Part shown: positions 20,801 through 29,756 of the stretch, piece by piece | Layout: each line of letters opens with the position of its first letter | Position numbering within the stretch: the stretch's first letter is position 1 | Assembly: GCA_000310025.1 (NCBI GenBank) | Contig: FN649728.1 | Coordinates: 1,225,952-1,260,091 of the forward strand | Direction: 5' to 3' | Source of the DNA: Ectocarpus siliculosus | Taxonomy: Eukaryota > Sar > Phaeophyceae > Ectocarpales > Ectocarpaceae | Length of the DNA: 34,140 nt | Translations under genes and position numbers: made by a program | The notes under the pieces: model-generated | What the model was told of the DNA's origin: nothing | What the model saw: only the letters and a program-made list of their open reading frames with translations | The model's database searches: none

Positions 20801-21321
20801 AGCATCGACAAGTCGATGCAAAAGCCAGGATCCGCCCTCGAAGATCGAGCTCCGAGAAGGCAAATCACTATGCGGGAACTTTCAACCTGTCAAGATCTAC
20901 CCTCCTTACTGCTGCTTGTTCAACGAATCGTGGTCTTGGCAAAGGCACCAATCGACCCATCGTTACTATCGCCAACCACTTGGCGCACAAAGCTTTTTGC
21001 CGGGGGAATTTTGACGACGAAAGAGCCTTAGTTCGCCTGAAAGCTTTTCATACTAACAGGATTTGGAGACGGTTTACTTTCGAGCTAGCTCGTTTTCTGT
21101 CGATGCGAACTCGCGATGTGTTCAAACGTCATGGGCTACTGATCGACCAACTTCCACCAGGGCCAATCGGTTGGGATGTCTGTGACAACGATAGTGATGA
21201 GGGTAGTTATTTTAGGAGTGACGGAGACGAAGGAAAGGGAAAGGGAAGAAAGGAGGACGAAGATGACGATGGAGGAGGAAAACATGGAGGAGTGCAAGAG
21301 AGCAAAGGGCACATGAAATAG
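17865..21321 (+). pseudogene. Non-LTR retrotransposon remnant: reverse transcriptase plus restriction-like endonuclease
   Basis: The recognisable coding blocks lie in all three frames, so at least five frameshifts and some stops are needed and the copy is dead. In order: a Cys-rich segment CGTCGDFFSPRTKHCC (about 17955-18000); LHPNEDPDVRGIPASKL (about 18436-18485); the RT fingers motif SAPGPDGLRFSYLQ (about 18589-18630); RPIAVGGVWRRI (about 18760-18795); FGGGVPGGVE; motif A SFDGKNAYNSMRR (about 18950-18988); SQRGVQQG (about 19107-19130); motif C GYVDDLQ (about 19218-19238). The longest open piece is 19170-20297 (375 codons). Further on come a CxxC...H...C pattern (CKNRLSRAHSHIC, about 20510-20550), the block KMDLVIPPG (about 20690-20715), and RRDVTIVNPSADG. 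I read these as a zinc finger and a PD-(D/E)xK-type endonuclease, as in RLE-type non-LTR elements. The end has an acidic, Gly/Lys-rich tail. Its 5' end may begin before the foldback insertion. Termini are not defined. Confidence 0.72.
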
Positions 21322-23289
21322 ATTATCACTTCGCGTGCAAGAGTGAAATGTCCACCAATGAAGGAGACATCGGGTCAACGAAAGTTGAGCAGGCCAACGA
21401 AAGTCGAGGGACTCACCCCATCCGTACACCACCGTTGGGTGGAAAACATGGAGAGTTCACCGGCGCCATGACTGCCGAGAAGACACACACAAGCAACATT
21501 TTGTGCAGCTGGGGTCTTTGACTACGGCATTCGCACCAAATCTCCAAACTGGTTCTAAGCCATCAATTCATTCAATAACATGCCCCATTCCCACGTATTA
21601 AGTCGGCGCTGTGTGACATGGTAATGTTGTAGTATATCGTCATGCGCTCACGCTCTGAGCGGTGGGCGATAATAAAACATGCTACCACCGCGTAGAATAT
21701 CTTCTGCCGTTCACTAACGCAACCGAATCGGCAACAGACGAGCCACGGCTCGGCCCGCAAGTCGACCGAAACACTCGGGTGCCTACTCTTGCTTCCCCAA
21801 ACACAAAGGGGCAAGTCGACCTCCCCATTATGAGAAAAATTCCAAACAATCCATTGTTGAGACAGCTAGATGCCACGGACATTATTCTGCGCGAAAACAA
21901 TAGCCACCAAAAAAACGTATTGCGCTGTTTTTCATATATTCCTTGATGGCGTTCAAGAGAAACACATTCGCTGGCTTGTTTCATGTGAGCCACCTTGCTT
22001 CCGATTACCTTCCTCCGCATGTCATCCTAAAATACGTACTTTTTGCCGCGCATAGTAAGGCATGCAAATATTCATGAGAGTTGTTGTCATAAACGGCACT
22101 TGGCTACACAGAGAAACAATAACTCGTCATCTCCTTGTCTAAGAACCCGCTTCCAACATTTCTGCAACAGCACCCTCCACAGGTTGTCCTTCACGATCTC
22201 CATCAAGTATGGCGTATGATCGACTTTTGGGCAATTGCGTTCTTCCGTCGTCGTCACTTGTCCGCGGTGGTTTCCCAATTTTCCACGCGAACGTCGAGAA
22301 AAAAAGGTGTATGTGAGGCATGTACTTCTAGCATAGGAGGACATCGTACAAACGTTGCCGCAGGTAAGGAGCAGCGGCAGCCACCGGCGCCGCAAGGATG
22401 TCCACCGCAGCATGCGTGATCGTTCACAAATGGGTATGCCCCCGCCCCGCCTAGGCTTGTGCCAGGGTGGTCCCCGGCCCTTGCGGCGCATGGGACTCAC
22501 TGGCGCCTCGTTATTCCCACCCTGTCATTCCGTTTGCCCATGCAAGGCTCTTCGTGAACATCTTGCCGCACACTCTAAGGTAGAAGTATGTCTCAATTTG
22601 GAAGTTGGAAGAAGCCGGTAGGACACAACAAACTTTGGCTGTGAGTATTGTGGTGAGTGTTCCGGACTGTGGCCAGTTTTGGTAGTAAACGTTTCCCATG
22701 TGGGATCCGGGGAATCCATTGAAAACGTTCCTCCCCCCCCGCAAAGCAGGAGTTCTGCAGATGGACCGGAATCAGAGCGCACCAAGGGACGTCCTCACCC
22801 AGTGCTAGCCTCACGGATATCGGATCGAAATCAAACCATCGAGGCTATACAATCCACTGCTGTACGCGTCTCGGGGCCAAGCTCGAGGAGCAAAGGTGCA
22901 GTACGCGCAAAGGGCGCCTCCGATAAGAGCATTCCAACTTGCAAGTACAGCCCTTTCCATTTGGAATTCAAGATGAATTTCAACTAGGGTCGTTCAACAT
23001 GTTCAAATTGAAACTCCTACCGCGTGCGGTTCTGCTTGAGTATATTGCGGCATTGCAAGCTCTTCTGCCTAATATAAGGGTGGCATCCGCAAGTGCCCCG
23101 AAAATCCGCCCTGTCCACAGGCGTTGTCTTGTGCCATACTGTAGTACCTTCCTTGGTTAATCCTCCTACTGTAGAATAGAACGCAGTTTCTCCGCAAAAA
23201 CAAATCGCAACTATATTTTTGCGGTCATTGGCCGAGGGGCTACAGTCCCGCCAAAGAAATCGGAAAGTGTCGAGCTCCTTGCCAGGCAA
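21322..23289. other. Intergenic, no gene recognised
   Basis: This may include the 3' UTR of the non-LTR element. A CAACGAAAGT(T/C)GAG motif is repeated near 21378 and 21399. A frame at 22135-22419 (+) reads a mixed basic and Cys-containing peptide that I cannot assign. Other frames are short and conflicting. Confidence 0.35.
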
Positions 23290-23530
23290 AGGGTGACTTG
23301 GTTTCAGTATGACATGTGTCCCCAAACCCCCGTGGGGACACTTTCCACACCGAAGGCAAGTCAGCAAATTTTTCCAGTACTAGGCAGTGTACAGCAGTTT
23401 TACCACCTAGGGGACACGTGGCTTGGGAAACTATGTGCAGCGGGTCTGAGGGCGAGGGGAGGCATCACACACCATAGCACACAGGGTACCACCTCACCTA
23501 AAAGCATGATAGAGCAAGGTTCTCACGTGC
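23290..23530 (-). repeat. Dispersed repeat R, copy 1 (minus orientation)
   Basis: The reverse complement of this segment aligns along its whole length with 27596-27842. Shared blocks include GTGAGGTGGTAC, TGTGTGATGCC, TCCCAAGCC, AGTACTGGA, TGCTGACTTG, GAAAGTGT, TTTGGGGACA and CCAAGTCA. Identity by eye is about 70 %. No coding potential is evident. Confidence 0.7.
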
Positions 23531-23702
23531 GTTCGACACAACGGAGCCTTCAAGCTGGTTTACGGAAATTCATCCAAACATAGTCAACCATAGCTGCCAG
23601 AGTACACAAAATTGACGAATATTGTATCATAATGACCCCCATGAGCAAGGGAAGAAATCGCCGTGGCCGGGATTTCAATCAGAGTCGTGGCCACAATGCA
23701 AT

Positions 23703-23805
23703 GGGCATAAAGGTGTCTCAGCCGATCAGAAGCCATCAACATGATATAAAACGAGGGCATAAATGTGTCCCAGCCAATCAAACGCTATCAACATCATTAC
23801 AATGT
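23703..23805. repeat. Two-copy 52-bp tandem repeat with TATA-like sequence
   Basis: Units starting GGGCATAAAGGTGTC (23703) and GGGCATAAATGTGTC (23755) align over about 50 bases with moderate divergence. A GATATAAAAC sequence lies at the junction. The position, about 500-600 bases upstream of the gag-like start, fits a promoter or LTR region of that element. This is inference. Confidence 0.6.
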
Positions 23806-23969
23806 GAAACGAATTATAGCATGCAAACCCGCCTTTCTACCGTAGTTTTGCAACGAAGCAATTCCCGATACTCTAGGGGACTGAAATAACAAAAACAAGA
23901 GAAAAAGTGGGACTTGTGTCTCCTGAACCAACACGCCGCTGTTCGTGTCTGTCTGTCACGTCCATACGT

Positions 23970-23992
23970 CAGTCGGAGATTTCCTCCGACTG
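23970..23992. other. 9-bp hairpin
   Basis: CAGTCGGAG (23970-23978) and CTCCGACTG (23984-23992) are exact inverted repeats around a 5-base loop, upstream of the gag-like frame. It could form an RNA hairpin in the leader of the LTR-type remnant. Confidence 0.5.
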
Positions 23993-24256
23993 GACACATC
24001 CACGTCATTGTCATCAGTGAGGAGGAACTTCGGTTCATGATCTTGATGGCCGACGACTCTGTCCGCCTTCGCCCCTCTCAGCTCAGTTCCTTTCACTACC
24101 TCTGTCTCTGGTTCTACCAGACCTGTCCGACTGTCCACGCGGTTCTACACGTGCCCCACTTCCATCGTCGTTGCTGTACGTGAGGACAACTTGCTCGTCG
24201 CAAGAGTAGAGAGCTCGTAACTCTCCATCGACTGCGCTCTAGACCAAACACCACAT

Positions 24257-24270
24257 TGGCGTCAGTGGCA
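24257..24270 (+). other. Possible primer-binding site of the LTR-type remnant
   Basis: TGGCGTCAGTGGCA begins with TGG and loosely resembles the initiator-tRNA-Met complement used as primer site by many LTR elements. It lies 49 bases before the gag-like ATG, as expected for such a site. The match is imperfect and no LTR pair is proven. Confidence 0.2.
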
Positions 24271-24305
24271 GTTGACAAAGAACTTGTCTAGAGGCAGTCT
24301 TTGTC

Positions 24306-26429
24306 ATGTCGGGAGAACAATTCGAAGAGCAGGCACTGTACGGTGACCTGAACAACGAAGGAGCTGTTGTCAATAACGACATCGCCGCCGAAGCCGAAGG
24401 TGGTGCCGCAGGCGACGGTGCATCCGGCGCGGCCAATGAATCAGCCTCCGCTGCAGGCGACGACGGCTCAGCCTCGGAGTCACCCAACATCTCTTCGGGG
24501 CAACCTGTCAACACTTCGGACCAACTCGCTTCAGGGATCGAAGACACACGGCAGCGGATGACCGAAATCATCAACCAGTAGCTCGACCTCCAACTGCAGG
24601 GCCGCAGCAAGAGCCTTTCGTCCCAAACGCTGCTTATGATGAAGCAACTGGTGAGTCTGCCTTCGAGTTCTGATTGTGGAGATTCAGTTATTGTGACCGG
24701 CGTAACTCCTCCCAACCCTTCCACTCCTGCCAATCCCTCGAAAGTCCCCAGTCAAGCACAGCTGTCGAACACATTAGCCGCTCAACCGAAAACCGCTGTA
24801 GTGTCAGCTGTCGATGTCCGTAGGGTACCAGGTCTTACGGGAAAAGACGATGTCGATGTCTCTGTCTGTCTTTCTCACTTGCGTCTTATTTGTGGCTTCA
24901 AAGCCAAGAGTGTCCGCCCGGAGGAACCTTCGTATGGGGATGAACTCGCGTTCGATTTTTTCCCTCTCATCTGTGATGGTTCTGTCCTAACACTGTACCA
25001 CCAGCTGTCTGATGGTCTAATCGCATGGCAAGCAGACGTCGTGTCATCTGAGCCCACCGGCATTTCTGGGTCTTTTGTCCCACCGTCTACAACTGGGCGG
25101 AACCAAAAAACAGTCTGTCTCGTTGACCTGCTTATGCCATCAAACAGTGTTGAAGACTGTGCTCTTCATTTTTCTCGGTTTAAACAAGAACGAACCGAAT
25201 TCGTCGGCTTATGCCCTGCGTTTACGCACCCTTGTCACTCGTCTTGAGGACGCAGTTGAACGCCAAAGTCCTGGTCGTTCTGTCCTATCTGCCCTCGTTC
25301 TCAATGCATTCCAACATGGCCTTATTCCGACCCTGCATGTTCTGCAATTGTCCAAAAACCCAGTCACTACTTGGAAAGAAGCGGTTTGCCAGGCGTCATG
25401 AAGCAGCCAATGTTGTTCGCACGGCTAGCGCCGCCTCATTCACTACTGTCCCCAACCGTTCCGCTGTCACCCAACAGTTTCGGCACGACCCTAACAATGC
25501 CACAAACCACCTAAGGCGCAACACACCGTCGAAAGGAAAAGGTTCCGGACGTCAAGCTACTGCTGCCGCGGGTACCAAGAACCGTAGCAAGGCCGAACAG
25601 CGGGGTAAAGCTAAGAAAAACAGTAAACCGCGTCCGGTGTGTACGTATGATGAGTGCGACAAAAAGCTCGGCCACACGTATGAAAAGTGTTACCAACGCA
25701 TGCGCGATGAGAAGGAAGCGCGTGCTGAAGCTGAAGAGCACGACCGCAAACGCGCCGTCGTGGGCGTCACACTTCGTCAGAAGATAACGAGGAGGAATCT
25801 GATGAATGGTGTGGCCCAGCTGTTGATACGCCTGCAGTTGGGATGTCCCCTGGAGTCACCAGGGTAGACGTGAAGAGAAATAAATTTCTCTCCACGTCAG
25901 TAGCAGCAACTAAGCGTCGTTTTGTCATGTCGCGTGTCCCTGTCCGTAATGGTCACTATGTAGTGCCTTACGGGCAGGTGCATTCAAAGAGTAGAAAGAG
26001 AAAAATTGCATGTGTTGCAAAACCGTGTGAGATTGGTCTTCCTTCTGCAAATGTCCTTGGTAATCAATCACCGTCCGTGAGCACTACGCGTAAGCGGGTA
26101 ACGTTTGATCTGAATTTGTCTGTAGCCAACAACGACCTCGCCGTTCGTGTTTGCGCTCTGGAACCAATGTTGTTTCCACCGAGAAGGATCAAAATAATAA
26201 AAATGATGTATGGTACAGCTCTGTGCTGGCGCATAAACCCAATTCTGTCTCTCTATCTCTTTCGTCTCGACGAGTCCGCGTTGCCAACTCAGTGGATGAT
26301 TGTCCTGTCAATGATGTCACAATTGATACTGCTACTGATGTATCTGTTGTTTCGCTTGCGTGGTTGAAATCACACAACACGCTACGGAACTTTCCCCTTA
26401 AACCTGTCCCCCCGGCCGCCGTTGCGTGA
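24306..26429 (+). pseudogene. LTR-retrotransposon gag and protease remnant
   Basis: The first frame opens with ATG at 24306 and encodes an acidic, Ala/Ser/Gly-rich N-terminus. It is cut by one in-frame TAG at 24579-24581 and continues in the same frame to 25247. This part resembles a gag capsid region (FPLICDGSVLTLYHQL, FSRFKQE). Coding then shifts frame near 25190 (SSAYALRLRTLVTRLEDAVE), near 25390 (RRHEAANVVRT), near 25770 and near 26150. A zinc-knuckle-like CTYDECDKKLGHTYEKC (Cx4Cx5Hx4C) lies at about 25640-25690, followed by a charged stretch. The last block, about 26290-26360, is an aspartic-protease-like VTIDTATDVSVVSLAWLK, with DTA at the usual DTG/DSG position. No reverse transcriptase, RNase H or integrase follows, and no 3' LTR was found. 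It is a truncated, decayed copy. Confidence 0.65.
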
Positions 26430-26454
26430 GGTGGTACGCAGTATGATATGCTGC
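26426..26454 (+). repeat. 29-bp exact match to repeat R
   Basis: GTGAGGTGGTACGCAGTATG and the next nine bases are identical to 27632-27660, 1,206 bases downstream and inside repeat R copy 2. Here the sequence follows directly on the protease-like frame. Similarity stops abruptly on both sides. Confidence 0.85.
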
Positions 26455-26580
26455 CCCCCCCGGTGTTTGCCATCGGGGTTGGGTTTCGTCGCTTGGCAAC
26501 AACGTTGTAAAACAAGCCCCCCCTCGGTATTTGCTATCGGGATTTGGTTTTCCTCGGTTGGAACGACGTCGTAAAACACG
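26455..26580. repeat. Two-copy diverged tandem repeat of about 63 bp
   Basis: Two successive units share CGGT(G/A)TTTGC(C/T)ATCGGG, T(G/T)GG and a GTAAAACA end. They begin in a C-rich stretch after the 29-bp repeat. They lie just beyond the protease remnant and encode nothing consistent. Confidence 0.65.
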
Positions 26581-26608
26581 CCAATTCACTTCGTGAACTC
26601 GGCAACCA

Positions 26609-26652
26609 GGTTACCGCTTTTTTTTTGCCTTTTTTTTTTTTTTGCGGTAACC
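26609..26652. other. Hairpin with poly-T loop
   Basis: GGTTACCGC (26609-26617) and GCGGTAACC (26644-26652) are exact inverted repeats separated by 26 bases that are almost only T. A smaller hairpin, TTCAC-ttc-GTGAA, lies just before it. The combination could be a processed terminus or a slippage product. Confidence 0.6.
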
Positions 26653-26900
26653 ATAATGGTGGTCGAGTAGATCATGTTGTGCGGGGTCGAGAACCCTCAC
26701 TCCGCGCAAGGGGGATGATCGCACCACGTTGTGTTAAATTGGTCAAGTATCCTCAAGGCAGTTACACAGTGCTTATAACTGTCTCTGGAAGTGAAAGCAC
26801 CAGCAAATAAATTAAGTCATACGCAGCTGTCATCCGTACGCAAGGAAGCAAGCACAAGATGCCGAACACCCTGAGCAGGATGCAGCGCACCCTTCATGCG

Positions 26901-27036
26901 ACTCGCCGAATACCTCACGGCGCTTCGCGCTTGGTGATGTGATAGCCTGGTCCGGTGAGAACTAGGCGTGCTCCGTCCCGGCTTTGTAGGGATGCGAGGT
27001 CAATAGTCTAACGACTACGGCATACACGAGTATGAG
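26901..27036 (-). repeat. 136-bp dispersed repeat, copy 2 (inverted)
   Basis: This is the reverse complement of 26-161 with about 91 % identity and no gaps. A C9 run and CA microsatellite follow 4 bases beyond its end, matching the side where copy 1 carries its G tract. That shared arrangement marks this as one edge of a repeat family. Confidence 0.85.
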
Positions 27037-27595
27037 TACACCCCCCCCCACACACACACAGCGCTTCGTACTAGCCCGATGTACATGTGTGCAGAGTTTC
27101 AAAGCCTTATGAAAACGGCGTGATGTTTTTATGTTGAATATTGCATCCATTTCCTTGAACCAGCTTGTACTGCAGGGCGACTACGGCGTGGTACGTAGAT
27201 ATTTGAGTGCTGTGTCCTTAAAGTCTTCCCATTTGGGCGCCTAGTACTAAGAACGTTTACTACAGTACAGCGAAGCCCAGCGAAGCCCAGCGAAGCCCCG
27301 ACGTCAGGTTTCCCGCACCGCACACCCTGTCGTTTTCCGTCTCGTTGATCTCAGTGATGCACATGATACTTCCACCGTACAAACAATCGATGCGTTCCTC
27401 CACCAAACTGTTGGTTGGTAAGTATTTTAGACAACGCCTACCCGCCTCTTTCGCCTTGATATTCGGGCCCTGCCCGCGGCACACTGGGCCTTTTTTTTTT
27501 TTAACTTCCTAGTACTGGAAGCCCAATGGGGACACTTTGGGGACACACCACTCACATTTGCCTGTTGGGTGCTCGTCAATATGCTCCGCTAAGTG
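27037..27595. other. Noncoding, simple repeats
   Basis: It contains C9 and CA runs (27041-27061), three consecutive CAGCGAAGCC units near 27269-27298, and a T12 run at 27491-27502. No gene is recognised. Confidence 0.45.
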
Positions 27596-27842
27596 AAACG
27601 TGACTGGGAAACCTTGGTCTAGCATGCTTGTGTGAGGTGGTACGCAGTATGATATGCTGCTGTGTGATGCCTGTGTGCCTCTCCTGGGCCGTTGACTTGC
27701 TGTACACAATCTCCCAAGCCGCGGGTTCTCTCGTTGACAAAACGGTACAAGCCAAGTACTGGATAAAAACTGCTGACTTGGCTTCTGTGTAGAAAGTGTT
27801 CCCGGTGCATTTGGGGACAGTTTCTATACTTAAGCCAAGTCA
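27596..27842 (+). repeat. Dispersed repeat R, copy 2
   Basis: This copy is homologous to the reverse complement of 23290-23530. It contains internal complementary segments (GACTTGGCTTC at about 27776-27786 and AAGCCAAGTC at about 27832-27841). It includes the 29-bp sequence also found at 26426-26454. The family is not recognised. Confidence 0.7.
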
Positions 27843-28132
27843 GGCTTCGGCCCTTGGGACTGCACAGCCTCTCCCAATTAACGGACGCGATCTGGACCCA
27901 TAACATGAAAACTACTGCTGTAGCTGGGGAAGTCTTATGTTGCTACCGTAGGATTGTTATTGCGCCGCATTGCCATGGCGTTCATGGAACGTTCATTCAC
28001 AATTCAAACGCTGCACACACACCCGGATGTGGAAGATATACTGAATCGAAAGACCTCATTCGCAAATCCGCCTGGCCACTAATATATTGCGGGAACAGGT
28101 CTGGCAAACACGCAAACTTGTGGAGGTGGAGG

Positions 28133-29237
28133 TTACACCGCTTTTCATGACAGAACAATGTTGCCAAAAAAACTGCATTCCTGCAACTTTCTTGCAGCTT
28201 TGCTAATGTACGCTCAGTATGGGAGCTAAAAGTTGCACGAAAAGTTCTGCAACTTTTTTTCCGGGGCGAATAGCTGCAATCTGGCCAAATTTGTTTTTGC
28301 TTTTCTCGAGTCGGGAAGGGGGGAAGGAGCCAGAAAAGCTGCACGGCGGAAATTATCCCGGTTCACGTCAAGCTGCTTACCCCTTTCCCGCACACACACG
28401 TAGACCCTCTCCAGCATCGATTGTGGGATGGCTATGATCACCGATATCTCGACGAATTCTTAACGAGTTGCCTCATGAATGGTATCTGGAAGGAGGTGAT
28501 GCCATGGGCCGATGGGAAATGCCAAGGTTTGGGGGCGTGAGGTGCTGAATGCGCCGGGAAAAAAGTTTGTGCTGTGTACAACCGTCAACGGCCGCTAGCG
28601 GTTAGTTCAAGTTCGATGTTTTTGACCGCCACGGGTTCCGTTATCCACCGATAACTTTCCGAAGCAACAGCAATAGCAAGGGCGCTCGATGGGAGATAGC
28701 TCTTTGCTCCATCTTTCATGCCCAAGGTTTGGTGCCGTGGGGTATCACGCGCATCGGGAAACAAGTTTGATCGACCCTAAAGTACCCACGTCAGAGAGCG
28801 GTTGGTTCAAGTTCGCAGGGATTGTGTACGCATGGTTTGGTTCTCCAGCGATAACTGTCCGACGGAGAAGGCAACAGCAACAGCGATTCCACCCCGAGGG
28901 AGCTAGCTCTACCCAGCATCTTTCTGCTACACCAGGTTTGATGCCTTGGGGTATGGTGAGTGTGGAGAAAACAGGTTGCAACTACCCTCCCACACGCCCT
29001 GACCGGTTATTTCGCGGTGCGTTATGACAGGCGCGTGCCTTCTTCTCTCGCCGTTGTCAACCGTTGTGAAAATAAAAAAAGATCACGCCTCCGCATTCCA
29101 CCAGTCCCGTGCACAAAAGTTACTTCGTCCCATAAAGAGCGCGCATCAAAAGCTCCATGGACAAAGTTTGGAACAAAGCTGCAGGAAAAGTATGCAGCTT
29201 TTCTTGCAACATTGTGCTGCCATAAGAAGCGGTGTAA
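28133..29237. mobile_element. TIR-bounded noncoding element of about 1.1 kb
   Basis: The left end, 28133-28203, starts TTACACCGCTTTTCATGAC. The right end, 29174-29237, read on the other strand starts TTACACCGCTTCTTATGGC. The two continue to match through ACAATGTTG and GCAGCTTTG, so the ends are inverted repeats of about 65-70 bp; weaker similarity extends further in. No transposase frame is present. Inside lie diverged repeats of about 205 bp. I infer a non-autonomous DNA transposon. I could not identify a convincing target-site duplication. Confidence 0.55.
28522..28985 (+). repeat. Tandem repeat, period about 205 bp
   Basis: Three starts of a diverged unit are visible: CCAAGGTTTGGGGGC at 28522, CCAAGGTTTGGTGCC at 28722 and CCAGGTTTGATGCC at 28932. 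Shared later blocks are AAGTTTG, AGCGGTT(A/G)GTTCAAGTTCG, CGATAACT(T/G)TCCGA and GCAACAGCAA. The array lies wholly inside the TIR-bounded element. Confidence 0.65.
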
Positions 29238-29241
29238 AAGC

Positions 29242-29295
29242 ACTGCGGAATAGTTGTCGACGATGTAGAGTTTGGGATGAAATGAGGCCTCCTGC
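29242..29295 (-). repeat. 54-bp direct repeat, distal copy of DIRS 3' region
   Basis: The segment starting ACTGCGGAATAGTTGTCG is identical over 54 bases to 29581-29634. It begins 4 bases after the TIR element ends. On the minus strand it lies downstream of the recombinase frame, so it may be part of the split terminal repeats of the DIRS-type element. Confidence 0.7.
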
Positions 29296-29333
29296 TACGA
29301 AAAGCCTGGAGACTCCACCCAGGGTTACTACCC

Positions 29334-29365
29334 CCGCGTTGACGTCCCTCGTGTCGTCAACGCGG
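29334..29365. other. 10-bp perfect hairpin between the 54-bp repeats
   Basis: CCGCGTTGAC (29334-29343) and GTCAACGCGG (29356-29365) pair perfectly around a 12-base loop. It lies in the 285-bp segment between the two 54-bp repeats, where a DIRS-type element could have recombination or circularisation sequences. Confidence 0.6.
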
Positions 29366-29580
29366 CAGTCGCGCAGGGAGTAATTACCCCAGTAAATAAA
29401 ATCAAATACAGCGTAGTTGGGCGGGTGGGACGGCTGTTATTCTTACCGTACTTTTCCCTCCGTTAGGGTTGGGAAGGCTTGTCACGAGTGGGCGCTCTCT
29501 TCAAGCCTTTGTCGCAGTAGCAGATCATCTGTTCTCATCCACGGAACCCCTTCGTGGTTCCATGATTTCGACATTATTTT

Positions 29581-29634
29581 ACTGCGGAATAGTTGTCGAC
29601 GATGTAGAGTTTGGGATGAAATGAGGCCTCCTGC
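29581..29634 (-). repeat. 54-bp direct repeat, proximal copy of DIRS 3' region
   Basis: Identical to 29242-29295. It lies 122 bases beyond the stop codon of the tyrosine recombinase frame (minus strand). Confidence 0.7.
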
Positions 29635-29756
29635 CACGGCATGGGACCCACCCATACTTCATGTTTTGACCTGTGTTATCATTCCCTGTCGTTGCCTGAA
29701 TTGATCCCCCACACTTCTCCATCGACGACCCCGCTACCGTAAGTCATTGCTCTTCA

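Noticed and set aside
22135-22419. Plus-strand frame with basic residues and CEACTSS as a possible transposase fragment
   Set aside because: No catalytic motif, no terminal repeats and no recognised family.
27972-27998. CATGGCGTTCATGGAACG stretch similar to the foldback core
   Set aside because: Too short and without the element's ends; may be chance.
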